DNA of 56,416 nucleotides from positions 1-56,416 of the forward strand of contig JAQVCV010000027.1 in the NCBI GenBank assembly GCA_028689615.1, in the 5' to 3' direction. How positions within the stretch are numbered: the first letter of the stretch is position 1; each line of letters opens with the position of its first letter. Below are positions 33,451-42,477 of this stretch, in pieces. The stretch comes from Bacteroidales bacterium (GTDB lineage Bacteria > Bacteroidota > Bacteroidia > Bacteroidales > TTA-H9). The translations under genes and the position numbers were made by a program. The notes beneath the pieces were generated by a model, which was given only the letters and a program-made list of their open reading frames with translations, was not told the DNA's origin and did not search any database.

Positions 33451-33458
33451 TAAATTTG
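33451..33458 (+). promoter_or_regulatory. Putative -7 element for phoH
   Basis: TAAATTTG matches TAnnTTTG. No good TTTG is seen at -33. It lies 80 nt before the phoH ATG in the divergent gap. Confidence 0.4.
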
Positions 33459-33538
33459 CAGTTTCAAAATTAGGAATTTAAACAATACCCCCGCAAAAGG
33501 TTGATACAATTCGGAATGGGGCCGATTGATCAGACTCT

Positions 33539-34528
33539 ATGAACGAAAAAATTCTCTCTGTCGAAAGCTATCCGGCACTTGATATTTACGGTGCTAACGA
33601 TGTTTACCTAAACCAAATCAGACAATTATTCCCGCGGTTGAAAATTTTAGCACGGGGCGACCTGCTCAAACTCACAGGCGAAAAAACCGAGATTGCAGAA
33701 TTCGAGCGAAGGTTTTCACTGTTGCTGTTGCACTACGATAAATTTGGGAAAATAACCGGCAACGACGTGGAGCAACTGATGTCGAGCAATGAGGCCGAAA
33801 ACTGGCACCAGCAAATGGAATCGGGATCAGCCGATGTGCTGGTGTTTGGCAACAAAGGACTTCAAGTGCGGGCCCGCACCGAGAATCAGCGCCGGTTGGT
33901 GGAATCGTGTGCCAAAAACGACATGGTTTTCGCCATTGGCCCAGCCGGAACCGGCAAAACCTACACGGCGGTGGCTTTAGCTGTAAAAGCCCTGAAAAAT
34001 AAAGAGGTGCGCAGAGTCATTCTCACCAGACCTGCCGTAGAAGCCGGCGAAAACCTGGGCTTTCTGCCCGGCGACCTGAAAGACAAGCTCGACCCCTACC
34101 TGCAACCCCTTTACGACGCCCTGCGCGACATGCTTCCACCCCAAAAACTGCTCACCTACATCGAAGACGGAACCATTGAAATTGCACCGCTGGCCTTCAT
34201 GCGCGGCAGAACCCTCGATCATGCCTTCGCCATCCTCGATGAAGCCCAAAACGCCACAGAAAGTCAAATGAAAATGTTCCTGACCCGCATGGGACGATCG
34301 GCAAAATTCATCATCACCGGCGACGTCACCCAGATCGACCTGCCACGGAACCAGCGGTCGGGACTGATACATGCTACCCGTATCCTGAAGGAAATCAACG
34401 GCATCGACTTTATTTACCTCGATACGCAAGACATTGTGAGGCACAAGCTCGTGCGGCTGGTTGTGGACGCCTACAGCCGCGACAGCGAAACCCGGGCTCC
34501 CGCTAACTTCCCTTCCGATAAACAATAA
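33539..34528 (+). CDS. phoH: PhoH family ATPase
   Basis: 329 aa. A short N-terminal KH-like/PhoL region (IRQLFPRLKILARGDLLKLT) precedes the PhoH NTPase with Walker A GPAGTGKTYTAVALAV (about residues 137-152) and Walker B FAILDEAQNATESQMKMFL. RSGLIHATRILKEINGIDFI and the sensor region ITGDVTQIDLPRNQRSG are typical. PhoH/YbeZ ATPases take part in RNA metabolism and ribosome-associated processes. It lies 12 nt upstream of purC and is probably co-transcribed; a phoH-purC order recurs in Bacteroidota. Confidence 0.93.
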   Translation: MNEKILSVESYPALDIYGANDVYLNQIRQLFPRLKILARGDLLKLTGEKTEIAEFERRFSLLLLHYDKFGKITGNDVEQLMSSNEAENWHQQMESGSADVLVFGNKGLQVRARTENQRRLVESCAKNDMVFAIGPAGTGKTYTAVALAVKALKNKEVRRVILTRPAVEAGENLGFLPGDLKDKLDPYLQPLYDALRDMLPPQKLLTYIEDGTIEIAPLAFMRGRTLDHAFAILDEAQNATESQMKMFLTRMGRSAKFIITGDVTQIDLPRNQRSGLIHATRILKEINGIDFIYLDTQDIVRHKLVRLVVDAYSRDSETRAPANFPSDKQ

Positions 34529-34540
34529 TCATAATAAACA

Positions 34541-35500
34541 ATGCTTACCATGAAAAATCAAGCTCTCGTTCGTACCGACTTTTCACTACCCAACCAAACT
34601 GCTGTTTATCACGGCAAAGTGCGCGATGTTTACACCATCGGACACGAATTGCTGGTGATGATTGCCACCGATCGCATCTCGGCCTTCGACGTGGTGCTGC
34701 CCAAGGGGATTCCCTACAAAGGACAGATGCTCAACCAGATTGCTGCCATTTTTTTGGATGCAACCGCCGACATTGTTCCCAACTGGAAACTGGCCACCCC
34801 CGACCCGATGGTCACCGTGGGGTACTATTGCAAACCCTTCCCTGTGGAAATGATCATCAGAGGCTACCTCACCGGAAGCTCGTGGCGCAGCTATCAGAAA
34901 GGAGCACGGCAAATCTGCGGCGTACCCGTTGCCGACGGGATGAAAGAACACCAACGGTTCGATAAACCCATCATCACCCCTACCACCAAAGCCACCGAAG
35001 GGCACGACGAAGACATCTCACGCGATGAAATCATCAGGCAGGGACTGGTATCAGAAAGCGATTACACCCAGTTGGAACAAATCACCCTGAAACTATTCGA
35101 GCGCGGCTCGCAAATGGCAGCAGAAAGAGGACTGATATTGGTTGACACCAAATATGAGTTCGGAAAAATTGGCGATCAAATCTACCTGATCGACGAAATC
35201 CATACCCCCGACTCTTCGCGCTATTTCTATCAGGAAGGCTATGAAGACCGTTTTGCAGCCGGAGAACAACAGCGCCAGTTGAGCAAGGAATTTGTCAGAG
35301 AATGGCTTATGGCCAACGGATTCCAGGGAAAAGAAGGGCAACAGGTTCCCCTGATGACCGAAGAGTATGCCATGAGCGTGAGCGACCGCTACCGCGAGCT
35401 TTTTGAACACATCACCGGCACCACTTTTGAACCTGCCGACACCACCCATGTGCTCTCAAGGGTTGAAAACAACATCCTGAATTATCTCAATACCCTGTAA
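34541..35500 (+). CDS. purC: Phosphoribosylaminoimidazole-succinocarboxamide synthase
   Basis: 319 aa; an alternative ATG at 34550 gives [11 protein letters not shown] and may be the true start. SAICAR synthetase signatures are clear: [60 protein letters not shown] and [31 protein letters not shown]. It catalyses ATP-dependent joining of aspartate to CAIR in purine synthesis. The C-terminal extension ([20 protein letters not shown]) matches the longer Bacteroidota form. A terminator-like hairpin follows before xseA. Confidence 0.95.
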   Translation: MLTMKNQALVRTDFSLPNQTAVYHGKVRDVYTIGHELLVMIATDRISAFDVVLPKGIPYKGQMLNQIAAIFLDATADIVPNWKLATPDPMVTVGYYCKPFPVEMIIRGYLTGSSWRSYQKGARQICGVPVADGMKEHQRFDKPIITPTTKATEGHDEDISRDEIIRQGLVSESDYTQLEQITLKLFERGSQMAAERGLILVDTKYEFGKIGDQIYLIDEIHTPDSSRYFYQEGYEDRFAAGEQQRQLSKEFVREWLMANGFQGKEGQQVPLMTEEYAMSVSDRYRELFEHITGTTFEPADTTHVLSRVENNILNYLNTL

Positions 35501-35514
35501 ACAAAACACCACCT

Positions 35515-35548
35515 TAAGGGGAACAGCCCTGCCGGGTTGCTCCCCTTT
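35515..35548 (+). terminator. Probable terminator after purC
   Basis: AAGGGGA at 35516-35522 pairs with TCCCCTT at 35541-35547, with an inner GCCC/GGGT pairing, followed by TTTCC. The T-tract is short, so read-through to xseA is possible. Confidence 0.55.
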
Positions 35549-35562
35549 CCATTCTAAAGGCA

Positions 35563-36936
35563 ATGGCAGAACAGCAAACCGATAGCAGCCAATCACTAAA
35601 AATATTCACCCTGAGTCAGGTAGCTGCCAGCCTTCATTCCGTGGTATCAAAAAACTACCCCGGACGATACTGGATAAAAGCTGAGATGGCCCGCCTGCAC
35701 CGCTATCCCCACAGCGGCCATTGCTACCCCGATTTGGTTGAAAAACAAAGCGACAAAGTTGTTGCCCAGTTTCGGGCCATTCTTTGGTCCGACAATTACC
35801 TGTCGATCAACAAACGATTTCAGGAGATAACCGGCCAGCCGCTCCACGATGGCATGAACATCCTGTTCCAGGCCTCTGTGACGTTTCACCCCCAATACGG
35901 GCTAAGTTTGCAGATTCACGACATCGAGCCCGCATTCACACTGGGCGAAATGGCACGACAACGCCGGGCTGCTATTCAAAAACTTAAAACAGAAGGATTT
36001 TACCATCTCAACCACCAGAAAACCTTCCCAGTGCTTCCCGCGCGCATTGCCGTTATATCGGTAGAAACCAGCAAGGGATACAACGATTTTTGCAACATTC
36101 TTACGCAACATGCCAGGCGCTACAGGGTTAGCTGGGAACTGTTTCCTGCTCTACTTCAAGGGGTAAACGCGGCTGCAAGCATCATTGGCCGCCTTGAAGA
36201 GATTGACCGCGAAAAACACCTTTTTGATCTTGTGGCCATTGTGAGAGGTGGCGGAGGCGAAGTTGGACTCGATTGCTACGACGATTACACGCTGGCCAGC
36301 GTGGTTGCCCGCTTCCCATTACCGGTAATCACCGGTATAGGCCACGCTACCAACCAAACGGTGGTGGAAATGGTGGCTCATGACAACAAAATAACCCCCA
36401 CTGATGTCGCCTACACCATCGTGAAATCGTTTGCCGAAGCCGAACAAAACCTGCAGAAAACAGCACGTGCACTCCAGAAGGGTGTTGGTAACTTTGCCGC
36501 CCTTCAAAAAGCAAAACTGCAGGCTAAAAGCGAAAAGCTGCACCAGGTTACCAAACGCCGCATCGACATCGAGCGCAACAGCCTGAATCTGGTGAGAAGC
36601 TTGCTGCCCCTTCACTGCCGATCGTTCGTTAACAGGTTGAAACAAACACACGCGTCAATCATACCACGCCTTGCACTGGCCACTGCCTGGCTTTTTCGCG
36701 ATCAACGCGGCCAGCTCACCGCTTTCGATCACAAAATCCGCCAATCCGATCCCGCTTCACTGCTCCAACGCGGTTATTCCATCACCCTCTGCCAGGGAAG
36801 AATAGTCACATCCACAACTCAAATCAACCCCGGCGACCGGCTTACAACCCGTTTGGCCGATGGCTCCATCAGTTCAACAATAGATAGCATCAACAAACCC
36901 GACACCACACACCATGGAAACGAACCTAACCTATAG
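35563..36936 (+). CDS. xseA: Exodeoxyribonuclease VII large subunit
   Basis: 457 aa. The N-terminal OB-fold (KIFTLSQVAASLHSVVSKNY, YWIKAEMARLHRYPHSGHCY) is followed by the catalytic XseA domain (RIAVISVETSKGYNDFCNIL, LVAIVRGGGGEVGLDCYDDY, ITGIGHATNQTVVEMVAHDN) and a coiled-coil helix hairpin (about residues 285-370). Ends with the RGYSIT-type beta segment. Exonuclease VII degrades single-stranded DNA from both ends in repair. The stop overlaps xseB by 23 nt, which implies translational coupling of the two subunits. Confidence 0.95.
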   Translation: MAEQQTDSSQSLKIFTLSQVAASLHSVVSKNYPGRYWIKAEMARLHRYPHSGHCYPDLVEKQSDKVVAQFRAILWSDNYLSINKRFQEITGQPLHDGMNILFQASVTFHPQYGLSLQIHDIEPAFTLGEMARQRRAAIQKLKTEGFYHLNHQKTFPVLPARIAVISVETSKGYNDFCNILTQHARRYRVSWELFPALLQGVNAAASIIGRLEEIDREKHLFDLVAIVRGGGGEVGLDCYDDYTLASVVARFPLPVITGIGHATNQTVVEMVAHDNKITPTDVAYTIVKSFAEAEQNLQKTARALQKGVGNFAALQKAKLQAKSEKLHQVTKRRIDIERNSLNLVRSLLPLHCRSFVNRLKQTHASIIPRLALATAWLFRDQRGQLTAFDHKIRQSDPASLLQRGYSITLCQGRIVTSTTQINPGDRLTTRLADGSISSTIDSINKPDTTHHGNEPNL

Positions 36937-37126
36937 CCAGGCATTCAACGAACTGGAAATCATTACCACCGAAATCGAAAACGCATCGGTAGGAATTGAA
37001 GAATTGTCAGAAAAAGTAAAAAGAGCCTCATGGCTGCTCGAATATTGCCGCAACATTCTGCTTAAAACGGAAACCGAGGTTGCCAAAGCTCTGGACGAAT
37101 CGCCACAAGAAAAAACAACAGAATAA
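36914..37126 (+). CDS. xseB: Exodeoxyribonuclease VII small subunit
   Basis: 70 aa, helical and acidic: YSQAFNELEIITTEIENASV, GIEELSEKVKRASWLLEYCR. This matches XseB length and its two-helix pattern (L-EIE..ENxxxxIEELxxKVKRA). It overlaps xseA by 23 nt and binds the XseA coiled coil to form the nuclease. The tail is Lys/Glu rich (DESPQEKTTE). Confidence 0.92.
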   Translation: METNLTYSQAFNELEIITTEIENASVGIEELSEKVKRASWLLEYCRNILLKTETEVAKALDESPQEKTTE

Positions 37127-37245
37127 ACTGCCACAATCACAACGGTCAACAGGTAAACAACAATCCCCTACTGTTGTTGTAACTGACACCGGCAAGCATC
37201 ACCTTTGCCCGGCCGGTAATTTTCAGTTTAAACTCCGATAAAACT

Positions 37246-37986
37246 ATGTTTAAAACCACTTTAAAAACTCCGTTTCTTTCGCTTATTCTGCTGTCGTTGC
37301 TGTTCATTTCGGCCTGCAATGCCCCCACTACCGACAACCAACTCCCTGCCGGTGTTCATGAGGTGAAGGTTGTTCAGGCTGTTCAAACCACAAAATACAC
37401 CTACCTGAGAGTTTCTGAAAAAAAGACCGAATATTGGATGGCCATCGAGAAAGAAGAGATCAAACCCGGCGAAACCCTCTATTACAGTCAGGGCTATGAA
37501 ATGAAGAATTTCTACAGTCGCGAATTGGATAAAACTTTTGAAACAGTGCTTTTTGTGCAGGATCCATCGGCAACACCCGAAAGGCTTGCAGCCACTGGTG
37601 GAGCTATGCCACAAACAGAAAACCAACCACGAAAGCAACCTGTCAACCGGCTTGAAAACCTAAAAATTGGTCAAACCGATGGGGTTGTTACCATTGCCGA
37701 ACTGTACAAAAACCGTGAACAGTTTGATGGGAAAAAGATTAAAGTGAGGGGGCTGGTAGCCAAGCTTAGCAAAGAGATTATGAAACGCAACTGGATGCAT
37801 GTGCAGGACGGAACCCTTGATGGCGAAAACTTTGATCTTACAATCACTTCAGTCGATGTGGTTGGTGAGGGTAACATCGCTACTTTTGAAGGCATTATCA
37901 GGTTGAAAAAGGACTTTGGCAGCGGGTACTTCTATGAAATCATCATGGAAGAGGCAGTTCCATCCGACGTTGAACTTTACGAGTAA
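37246..37986 (+). CDS. Lipoprotein with OB-fold nucleotide-binding-like domain
   Basis: 246 aa. The lipobox is LLSLLFISAC (Cys about residue 23). The N-terminal half reads VHEVKVVQAVQTTKYTYLRV, followed by EKKTEYWMAIEKEEIKPGET. After a proline/asparagine linker, the C-terminal half reads VTIAELYKNREQFDGKKIKV, RGLVAKLSKEIMKRNWMHVQ, DGTLDGENFDLTITS, an OB-fold of the tRNA_anti-like type. No acidic LES residues follow the Cys, so a periplasm-facing location is likely. Function unknown. It lies 119 nt after xseB. Confidence 0.75.
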   Translation: MFKTTLKTPFLSLILLSLLFISACNAPTTDNQLPAGVHEVKVVQAVQTTKYTYLRVSEKKTEYWMAIEKEEIKPGETLYYSQGYEMKNFYSRELDKTFETVLFVQDPSATPERLAATGGAMPQTENQPRKQPVNRLENLKIGQTDGVVTIAELYKNREQFDGKKIKVRGLVAKLSKEIMKRNWMHVQDGTLDGENFDLTITSVDVVGEGNIATFEGIIRLKKDFGSGYFYEIIMEEAVPSDVELYE

Positions 37987-38008
37987 TCCAGCGGGGCCGT
38001 CAACAACA

Positions 38009-39937
38009 TTATTGCTGTTCTACCAGGTTTTCCCATTCGCTGGTAGCCTGTTCGAGTTCGTTTTTTAACGAGCGGTAACGATCGAAAAAGCTCTGATCGT
38101 TCATCACCCCCGGGAATTTGTCGGGGTTGGCCATCATGTTGTCGTGCTGCTCAATTTGCGATTCAAGTTGCATGATGCGGTTCTCAGCCTGTTCGATCCG
38201 GTTGGCCAGTTTGCGCTTTTCCCGCTCCTGTGCCTTGCGTTGCTCATAGTCTGTTTTACCTGTTGTGAACTCGGCAGAATCGATCGATCCGGTGGTTTTG
38301 CGCGACGGCTGCTCCAGATCACGAAGATGAGCTATTCTGCGGGCCTCCAGGAAGTCATATACATCTCCCGGATACTCCTTGACTTTCTTATTTCTGAACT
38401 CCACAACTTTAGAAGTAAGGCCTTGCAGGAAATCACGATCGTGCGACACCACCACCAAGGTTCCATCGTATTGAAGCAAAGCATTTTTCAGGATGTCTTT
38501 CGACACCATATCCAGATGGTTGGTAGGTTCGTCGAGCACCAGCAGGTTGACCGGTTTTAGAAGCAATTTGGCCAGAGCAAGGCGTGATTTCTCGCCTCCC
38601 GACAACACACTCACTTTCTTTTCGATAGCCTCTCCTGAGAACAAGAAACTCCCCAGGATGGCCCGGGTTCGTGTTCTAATATCGCCCACGGCAATCTCAT
38701 CGAGGGTTTCAAACACGGTTTTAGTGCCGTCAAGCATTTGTGCTTGATTTTGTGCATAATAACCAATCGAAACATTGTGTCCGGTAACCATTTTCCCTTC
38801 GCAATCCAGTTCACCAATTACAATGCGCGACAAGGTGGTCTTTCCCTCACCGTTTCTTCCAACCAAAGCCACCTTCTCTCCCCTTTGAATTGTAAGGCTT
38901 ATTTGATCGAGAACCAACAGATCGCCGTAACGTTTCGACAGATTTTCGACTTCAACCACCACCCTGCCCGACGATGGTGCAGCCGGGAAAGAAAAATGGA
39001 TCGCCGAGGTATCGGTTTCGTCAACCTCCACCCGCTCGATCTTCTCGAGCATCTTCACACGGCTTTGAACCTGCCGCGACTTGGTGGCCTTGTAGCGGAA
39101 GCGCTCAATAAAACGTTCGATCTGCTCCACCTGTCGTTGCTGATTCTCGAGAGCAGCCAGTTGCGATTCCATCCGCTCCTGGCGCATCAGCACATACTCC
39201 GAGTATCCAGCTTTATAATCCCAGGCCCGCCCCATGCTGATTTCGATGGTGCGGTTGGTCACGTTGTCGAGAAAAGCCCTGTCGTGCGAGACCAAAACCA
39301 CGGCACCCGAATAGCTCCTGAGCCAATCTTCTAGCCAGCCAATCGATTCGATATCAAGGTGGTTGGTAGGCTCGTCAAGCAGAATGACATCGGGCCGTCG
39401 AAGCAGAATTTTTGCAAGTTCAACACGCATTTGCCACCCGCTGCTAAACTCGCTCATCAACCTTTGATGGTCGGCAGCATCAAATCCCAATCCCTCCAAA
39501 ACCCTTCGCGCTGATCCTTCCAGACTGTCGGCGCCGTGAATATCGATGTATTGGTTAGCCTCATCAATGCGGTGCAACAATTGCATATAGTCTTCGCTCT
39601 CGTAATCGGTTCGCTCCGAAAGGGAAGCCACCAGGGAGTCGCGAAGCGCTATCTTCGCCAGAATCAGGTCAAACGCCTGCATGGCCTCATCCAACACCGT
39701 GCGATGAGTAGGCGGGACAAGCTCTTGCGAAAGGTAACCGAGCGTGCAATCACCATGGCGAGTCACCTGACCCGTTTCAGGAACCAGATGGCCTGCTAAA
39801 ATGTTGAGAAGGGTAGTTTTACCGGCGCCATTCTTACCGGTGAGACCAATCCTGTCGCGATCGGCAATCACAAACGAAACTCCGTCGAACAGATTCTCGC
39901 CTGTGAAATGGATCGAAACATTGCTGATACTGATCAT
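38009..39937 (-). CDS. ABC-F family ATP-binding protein
   Basis: 642 aa from the ATG at 39937 (MISISNVSIHFTGENLFDGV). A longer in-frame open stretch upstream is antisense to the FkbM gene and not conserved. Two ABC domains: Walker A GLTGKNGAGKTTLLN, Walker B VILLDEPTNHLD; then Walker A ALVGRNGEGKTTLSR, signature LSGGEKSRLALAKLLL, Walker B LLVLDEPTNHLD. No transmembrane segment. The linker (about 240-300) and C-terminal coiled coil (EKRKLANRIEQAENRIMQLE) fit ABC-F proteins, which act on the ribosome in translation or antibiotic protection. Divergent from FkbM. Confidence 0.95.
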   Translation of the reverse strand: MISISNVSIHFTGENLFDGVSFVIADRDRIGLTGKNGAGKTTLLNILAGHLVPETGQVTRHGDCTLGYLSQELVPPTHRTVLDEAMQAFDLILAKIALRDSLVASLSERTDYESEDYMQLLHRIDEANQYIDIHGADSLEGSARRVLEGLGFDAADHQRLMSEFSSGWQMRVELAKILLRRPDVILLDEPTNHLDIESIGWLEDWLRSYSGAVVLVSHDRAFLDNVTNRTIEISMGRAWDYKAGYSEYVLMRQERMESQLAALENQQRQVEQIERFIERFRYKATKSRQVQSRVKMLEKIERVEVDETDTSAIHFSFPAAPSSGRVVVEVENLSKRYGDLLVLDQISLTIQRGEKVALVGRNGEGKTTLSRIVIGELDCEGKMVTGHNVSIGYYAQNQAQMLDGTKTVFETLDEIAVGDIRTRTRAILGSFLFSGEAIEKKVSVLSGGEKSRLALAKLLLKPVNLLVLDEPTNHLDMVSKDILKNALLQYDGTLVVVSHDRDFLQGLTSKVVEFRNKKVKEYPGDVYDFLEARRIAHLRDLEQPSRKTTGSIDSAEFTTGKTDYEQRKAQEREKRKLANRIEQAENRIMQLESQIEQHDNMMANPDKFPGVMNDQSFFDRYRSLKNELEQATSEWENLVEQQ

Positions 39938-40123
39938 GAATCTGGGTTTTATGAAGGGGGCAAAGATACGGAAAAGAGAGCACCCCTGCCAGACGATTGC
40001 ACCACACGCATCAACAATAAAATACATGCGGCAGAACAACCAACCACAGGAATGTCGTATATTCGCCGCTTCGGAAACCGGCCTTCCGGAGATGGAAATT
40101 AAGAGGCCCATAAAGCTGCTAAA

Positions 40124-40849
40124 ATGCACCTGAAGGATATGATACGCAACGTGCTGATAACTCTGCACGCCGACATTACCCAAAACCTGAAATACGATCG
40201 CCTGACACAAAAAGTGTTGGAGCAAGTATTGCAATATGGTGGAAATGCCCTTGATGTGGGTTGCCACAAAGGCGAGATACTTGAAGCCATCATCAAGCTG
40301 GCCCCATTGGGTCATCACATTGGTTTCGAGCCTATTCCATCGATGTTTCAGCAGCTGCAGGAGCAGTTTTCGGGAAGGGCAACCATACTCCCCTTCGCGC
40401 TGAGCGACCAATGTGGCCAAACCACCTTCCAGTATGTAAAAAATGCTCCGGCCTACAGTGGAATCAAAAAACGGGAATATGCAACAAGCCATCCCGATAT
40501 TGAAGAGATCAATGTAGAGATGAAAACACTCGACAGCATCATTACCAACGACATGACTGTTAAGCTGATCAAAATCGATGTTGAAGGAGCCGAATACCTG
40601 GTTTTGAAAGGAGCCCTGCAAACCCTCAGGCGTCATCAACCTGTGGTAATTTTCGAGTGCGGACTGGGTGCCAGCGATTTTTACGGAACCCAACCCGAAC
40701 AAATCTTCGATCTCCTTACACGCGATGCAGGACTGAAAATCCACCTCATCAACGACTGGCTTAAAGGTTACCCGTGGCTCAGCCGTGAAGAATTTTGCAA
40801 AACCTACCGCGATAAAAAAGAGTATTACTTCGTGGCAAGCGCTCGTTAA
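40124..40849 (+). CDS. FkbM family methyltransferase
   Basis: 241 aa. SAM-binding motif ALDVGCHKGEILEAIIKLAP at about residue 42, then HIGFEPIPSMFQQL. The FkbM signature follows as VEMKTLDSIITNDMTVKLIK and IDVEGAEYLVLKGALQTLRR. The family methylates hydroxyls on polyketides or sugars, often in glycan and lipid modification; the acceptor is unknown. Alternative start at 40139 (MIRNVLITL). Divergent from ABC-F, with a 186-nt gap and no clear operator seen. Confidence 0.9.
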   Translation: MHLKDMIRNVLITLHADITQNLKYDRLTQKVLEQVLQYGGNALDVGCHKGEILEAIIKLAPLGHHIGFEPIPSMFQQLQEQFSGRATILPFALSDQCGQTTFQYVKNAPAYSGIKKREYATSHPDIEEINVEMKTLDSIITNDMTVKLIKIDVEGAEYLVLKGALQTLRRHQPVVIFECGLGASDFYGTQPEQIFDLLTRDAGLKIHLINDWLKGYPWLSREEFCKTYRDKKEYYFVASAR

Positions 40850-40990
40850 CAGCAAGCTGCAAAATATACCTATAAAAAACTTCCGTTTCGCTGCTGTTTT
40901 TTTGCTAAGTGTTAAATTCACCCTAAGCAAATATCATCTTTTTTTCTTTCCTTTGCGGCTGAATTTGTTATCCCCCTTCTTTGCACAAAT

Positions 40991-42100
40991 ATGAAACGTT
41001 ACGATAAGGATTCGCGCATTGTGATGACCCTGGATGCCGGAGGCACCAACTTTGTTTTCGGAGCTGCCCAGGGCGAAAAGCAGATAATCCCTCATTTCAG
41101 CATTCCGGCAGCGGCTGATAATCTGGGTCATGTACTCAACAACATCCGCAACGGTTTTAAACAGGTTGCCGCGCAATTGCCCGAAGCCGCTTCGGCCATA
41201 AGCTTTTGCTTTCCCGGGCCGGCCGATTATGAACAAGGGATTATAGGGAACCTCGAAAACCTTCCAACTTTCAAAGGGGGTGTAGCGTTGGGGCCATTTC
41301 TGGAAGATGAATTTGGAATCCCCGTTTTTATCAACAACGACGGCGACCTGTTTGCTTACGGAGAAGCTATAGCCGGATTGCTGCCCGAAATCAATTCGTT
41401 GCTCGAGAAAGCAGGACATCCCAAACGCTACCGCAACCTGTTTGGAGCCACTTTTGGTACAGGTTTCGGGGGAGGTATTGTTTCGCGCGACAGGATGTTT
41501 GCCGGAGACAACTCTGCCCAGGGCGAAATCAACCGGATGGACAACAAACTCTATCCGGGTTACAGTGCCGAAGAGAGTGTTAATATCAGAGGCGTGAAAA
41601 GGGTTTTTGCACGTGAAGCAGCCTTATCGGAAAAAGATTGCCCCGAACCGCGTGAAATTTTTGAGATAGGAATGGGCAGACTCCCCGGAAATACCGATGC
41701 TGCAAAAAAAGCATTCGACGAAATGGCTGTCGTGGGCGGAAACGCTCTGGCCAACGCAGTAACACTCACCGACGGACTCATCGTGCTGGGCGGAGGACTC
41801 TCAGGAGCATGGCCTTTATTCCTGGAGAAGATGGTTGAAGAGATGAACACCCCTCACAAAACATTCAGTGGCCGCCCTCTCGACCGGCTCGAAATCAAAG
41901 TTTTCAACCTCCAAAACCCACAACAACTTCAGCAATTCATTGACGGAGAACGCCATCAGATTGTTGTCCCCGGATCGACCCGAAGCATCAGCTACGACCC
42001 CCTGAAACGTGTTGGCGTGGGCATCACCAGGCTCGGAACTTCAGAAGCTGTTGCAATCGGGGCCTACACCTTTGCCCTTCACAAACTCGATTGTCATTAA
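40991..42100 (+). CDS. ROK family sugar kinase / transcriptional-type protein
   Basis: 369 aa. Phosphate-binding N-terminus VMTLDAGGTNFVFGAAQGEK, hinge and sugar-site segments FINNDGDLFAYGEAI and LFGATFGTGFGGGIVSRDRM (the latter ROK-like). There is no N-terminal HTH, so it is a kinase rather than a ROK repressor. The zinc-cysteine cluster of typical ROK proteins (CxCGxxGC) is not visible, so the protein is atypical. Probable substrate is glucose or an N-acetylhexosamine. Monocistronic. Confidence 0.85.
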   Translation: MKRYDKDSRIVMTLDAGGTNFVFGAAQGEKQIIPHFSIPAAADNLGHVLNNIRNGFKQVAAQLPEAASAISFCFPGPADYEQGIIGNLENLPTFKGGVALGPFLEDEFGIPVFINNDGDLFAYGEAIAGLLPEINSLLEKAGHPKRYRNLFGATFGTGFGGGIVSRDRMFAGDNSAQGEINRMDNKLYPGYSAEESVNIRGVKRVFAREAALSEKDCPEPREIFEIGMGRLPGNTDAAKKAFDEMAVVGGNALANAVTLTDGLIVLGGGLSGAWPLFLEKMVEEMNTPHKTFSGRPLDRLEIKVFNLQNPQQLQQFIDGERHQIVVPGSTRSISYDPLKRVGVGITRLGTSEAVAIGAYTFALHKLDCH

Positions 42101-42171
42101 CACAATCTGCTTTTAAACAACACTTTACATTTTTTTATCTAAAAGCCTGATCCAATTCACCGCTTTTGTTA

Positions 42172-42179
42172 TACCTTTG
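42172..42179 (+). promoter_or_regulatory. -7 promoter element of the cobalamin operon
   Basis: TACCTTTG matches TAnnTTTG, and the riboswitch starts about 20 nt downstream. No strong -33 TTTG is seen. Confidence 0.5.
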
Positions 42180-42198
42180 CCGCGTAATGGTTCTTTAA

Positions 42199-42357
42199 CA
42201 TTAGTGCAAGCTAAGAGGGAATCAGGTGAAACTCCTGAACAGTTACCGCTGCTGTAAGCTCCACCCTTGTTTTGGCACAAACAAAGCCACTGTCGTTCAA
42301 CACACGATGGGAAGGCCGGCCAAGACGGAGCAAGTCAGAAGACCTGCCATTACCTGT
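42199..42357 (+). ncRNA. Cobalamin riboswitch
   Basis: It contains the conserved core GAATCAGGTGAAACTCCTGA, ACAGTTACCGCTGCTGTAA and the B12-box-like AGTCAGAAGACCTGCC near 42333-42349, with GGGAAGGCCGGCCAAGACGG upstream of it. Order and spacing match the AdoCbl-type riboswitch. It sits directly upstream of a BtuB-like receptor. It should lower expression when cobalamin is abundant. Confidence 0.95.
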
Positions 42358-42436
42358 TGCATTTGTGGCTTTCGGATAAAAGGCGCGATGTGTGATCTGT
42401 AAAAGGCTCATTCACCCTGTTGGTTCGTTCCGTCAG

Positions 42437-42474
42437 CCATAAATGATTGAATTTATTGATTTAATCATTTGTGG
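42437..42474 (+). promoter_or_regulatory. Start-site-proximal hairpin, likely riboswitch expression platform
   Basis: CCATAAATGATT (42437-42448) pairs over 12 bp, one T-G wobble, with AATCATTTGTGG (42463-42474). It ends 3 nt before the receptor ATG, so it could block ribosome access. There is no T-tract, which argues for translational rather than transcriptional control. Confidence 0.6.
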
Positions 42475-42477
42475 TAG

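Noticed and set aside
39938-40930. In-frame N-terminal extension of the ABC-F gene (about 330 codons)
   Set aside because: It is antisense to the clear FkbM methyltransferase, has no recognisable domain, and the ATG at 39937 starts a normal ABC-F protein.
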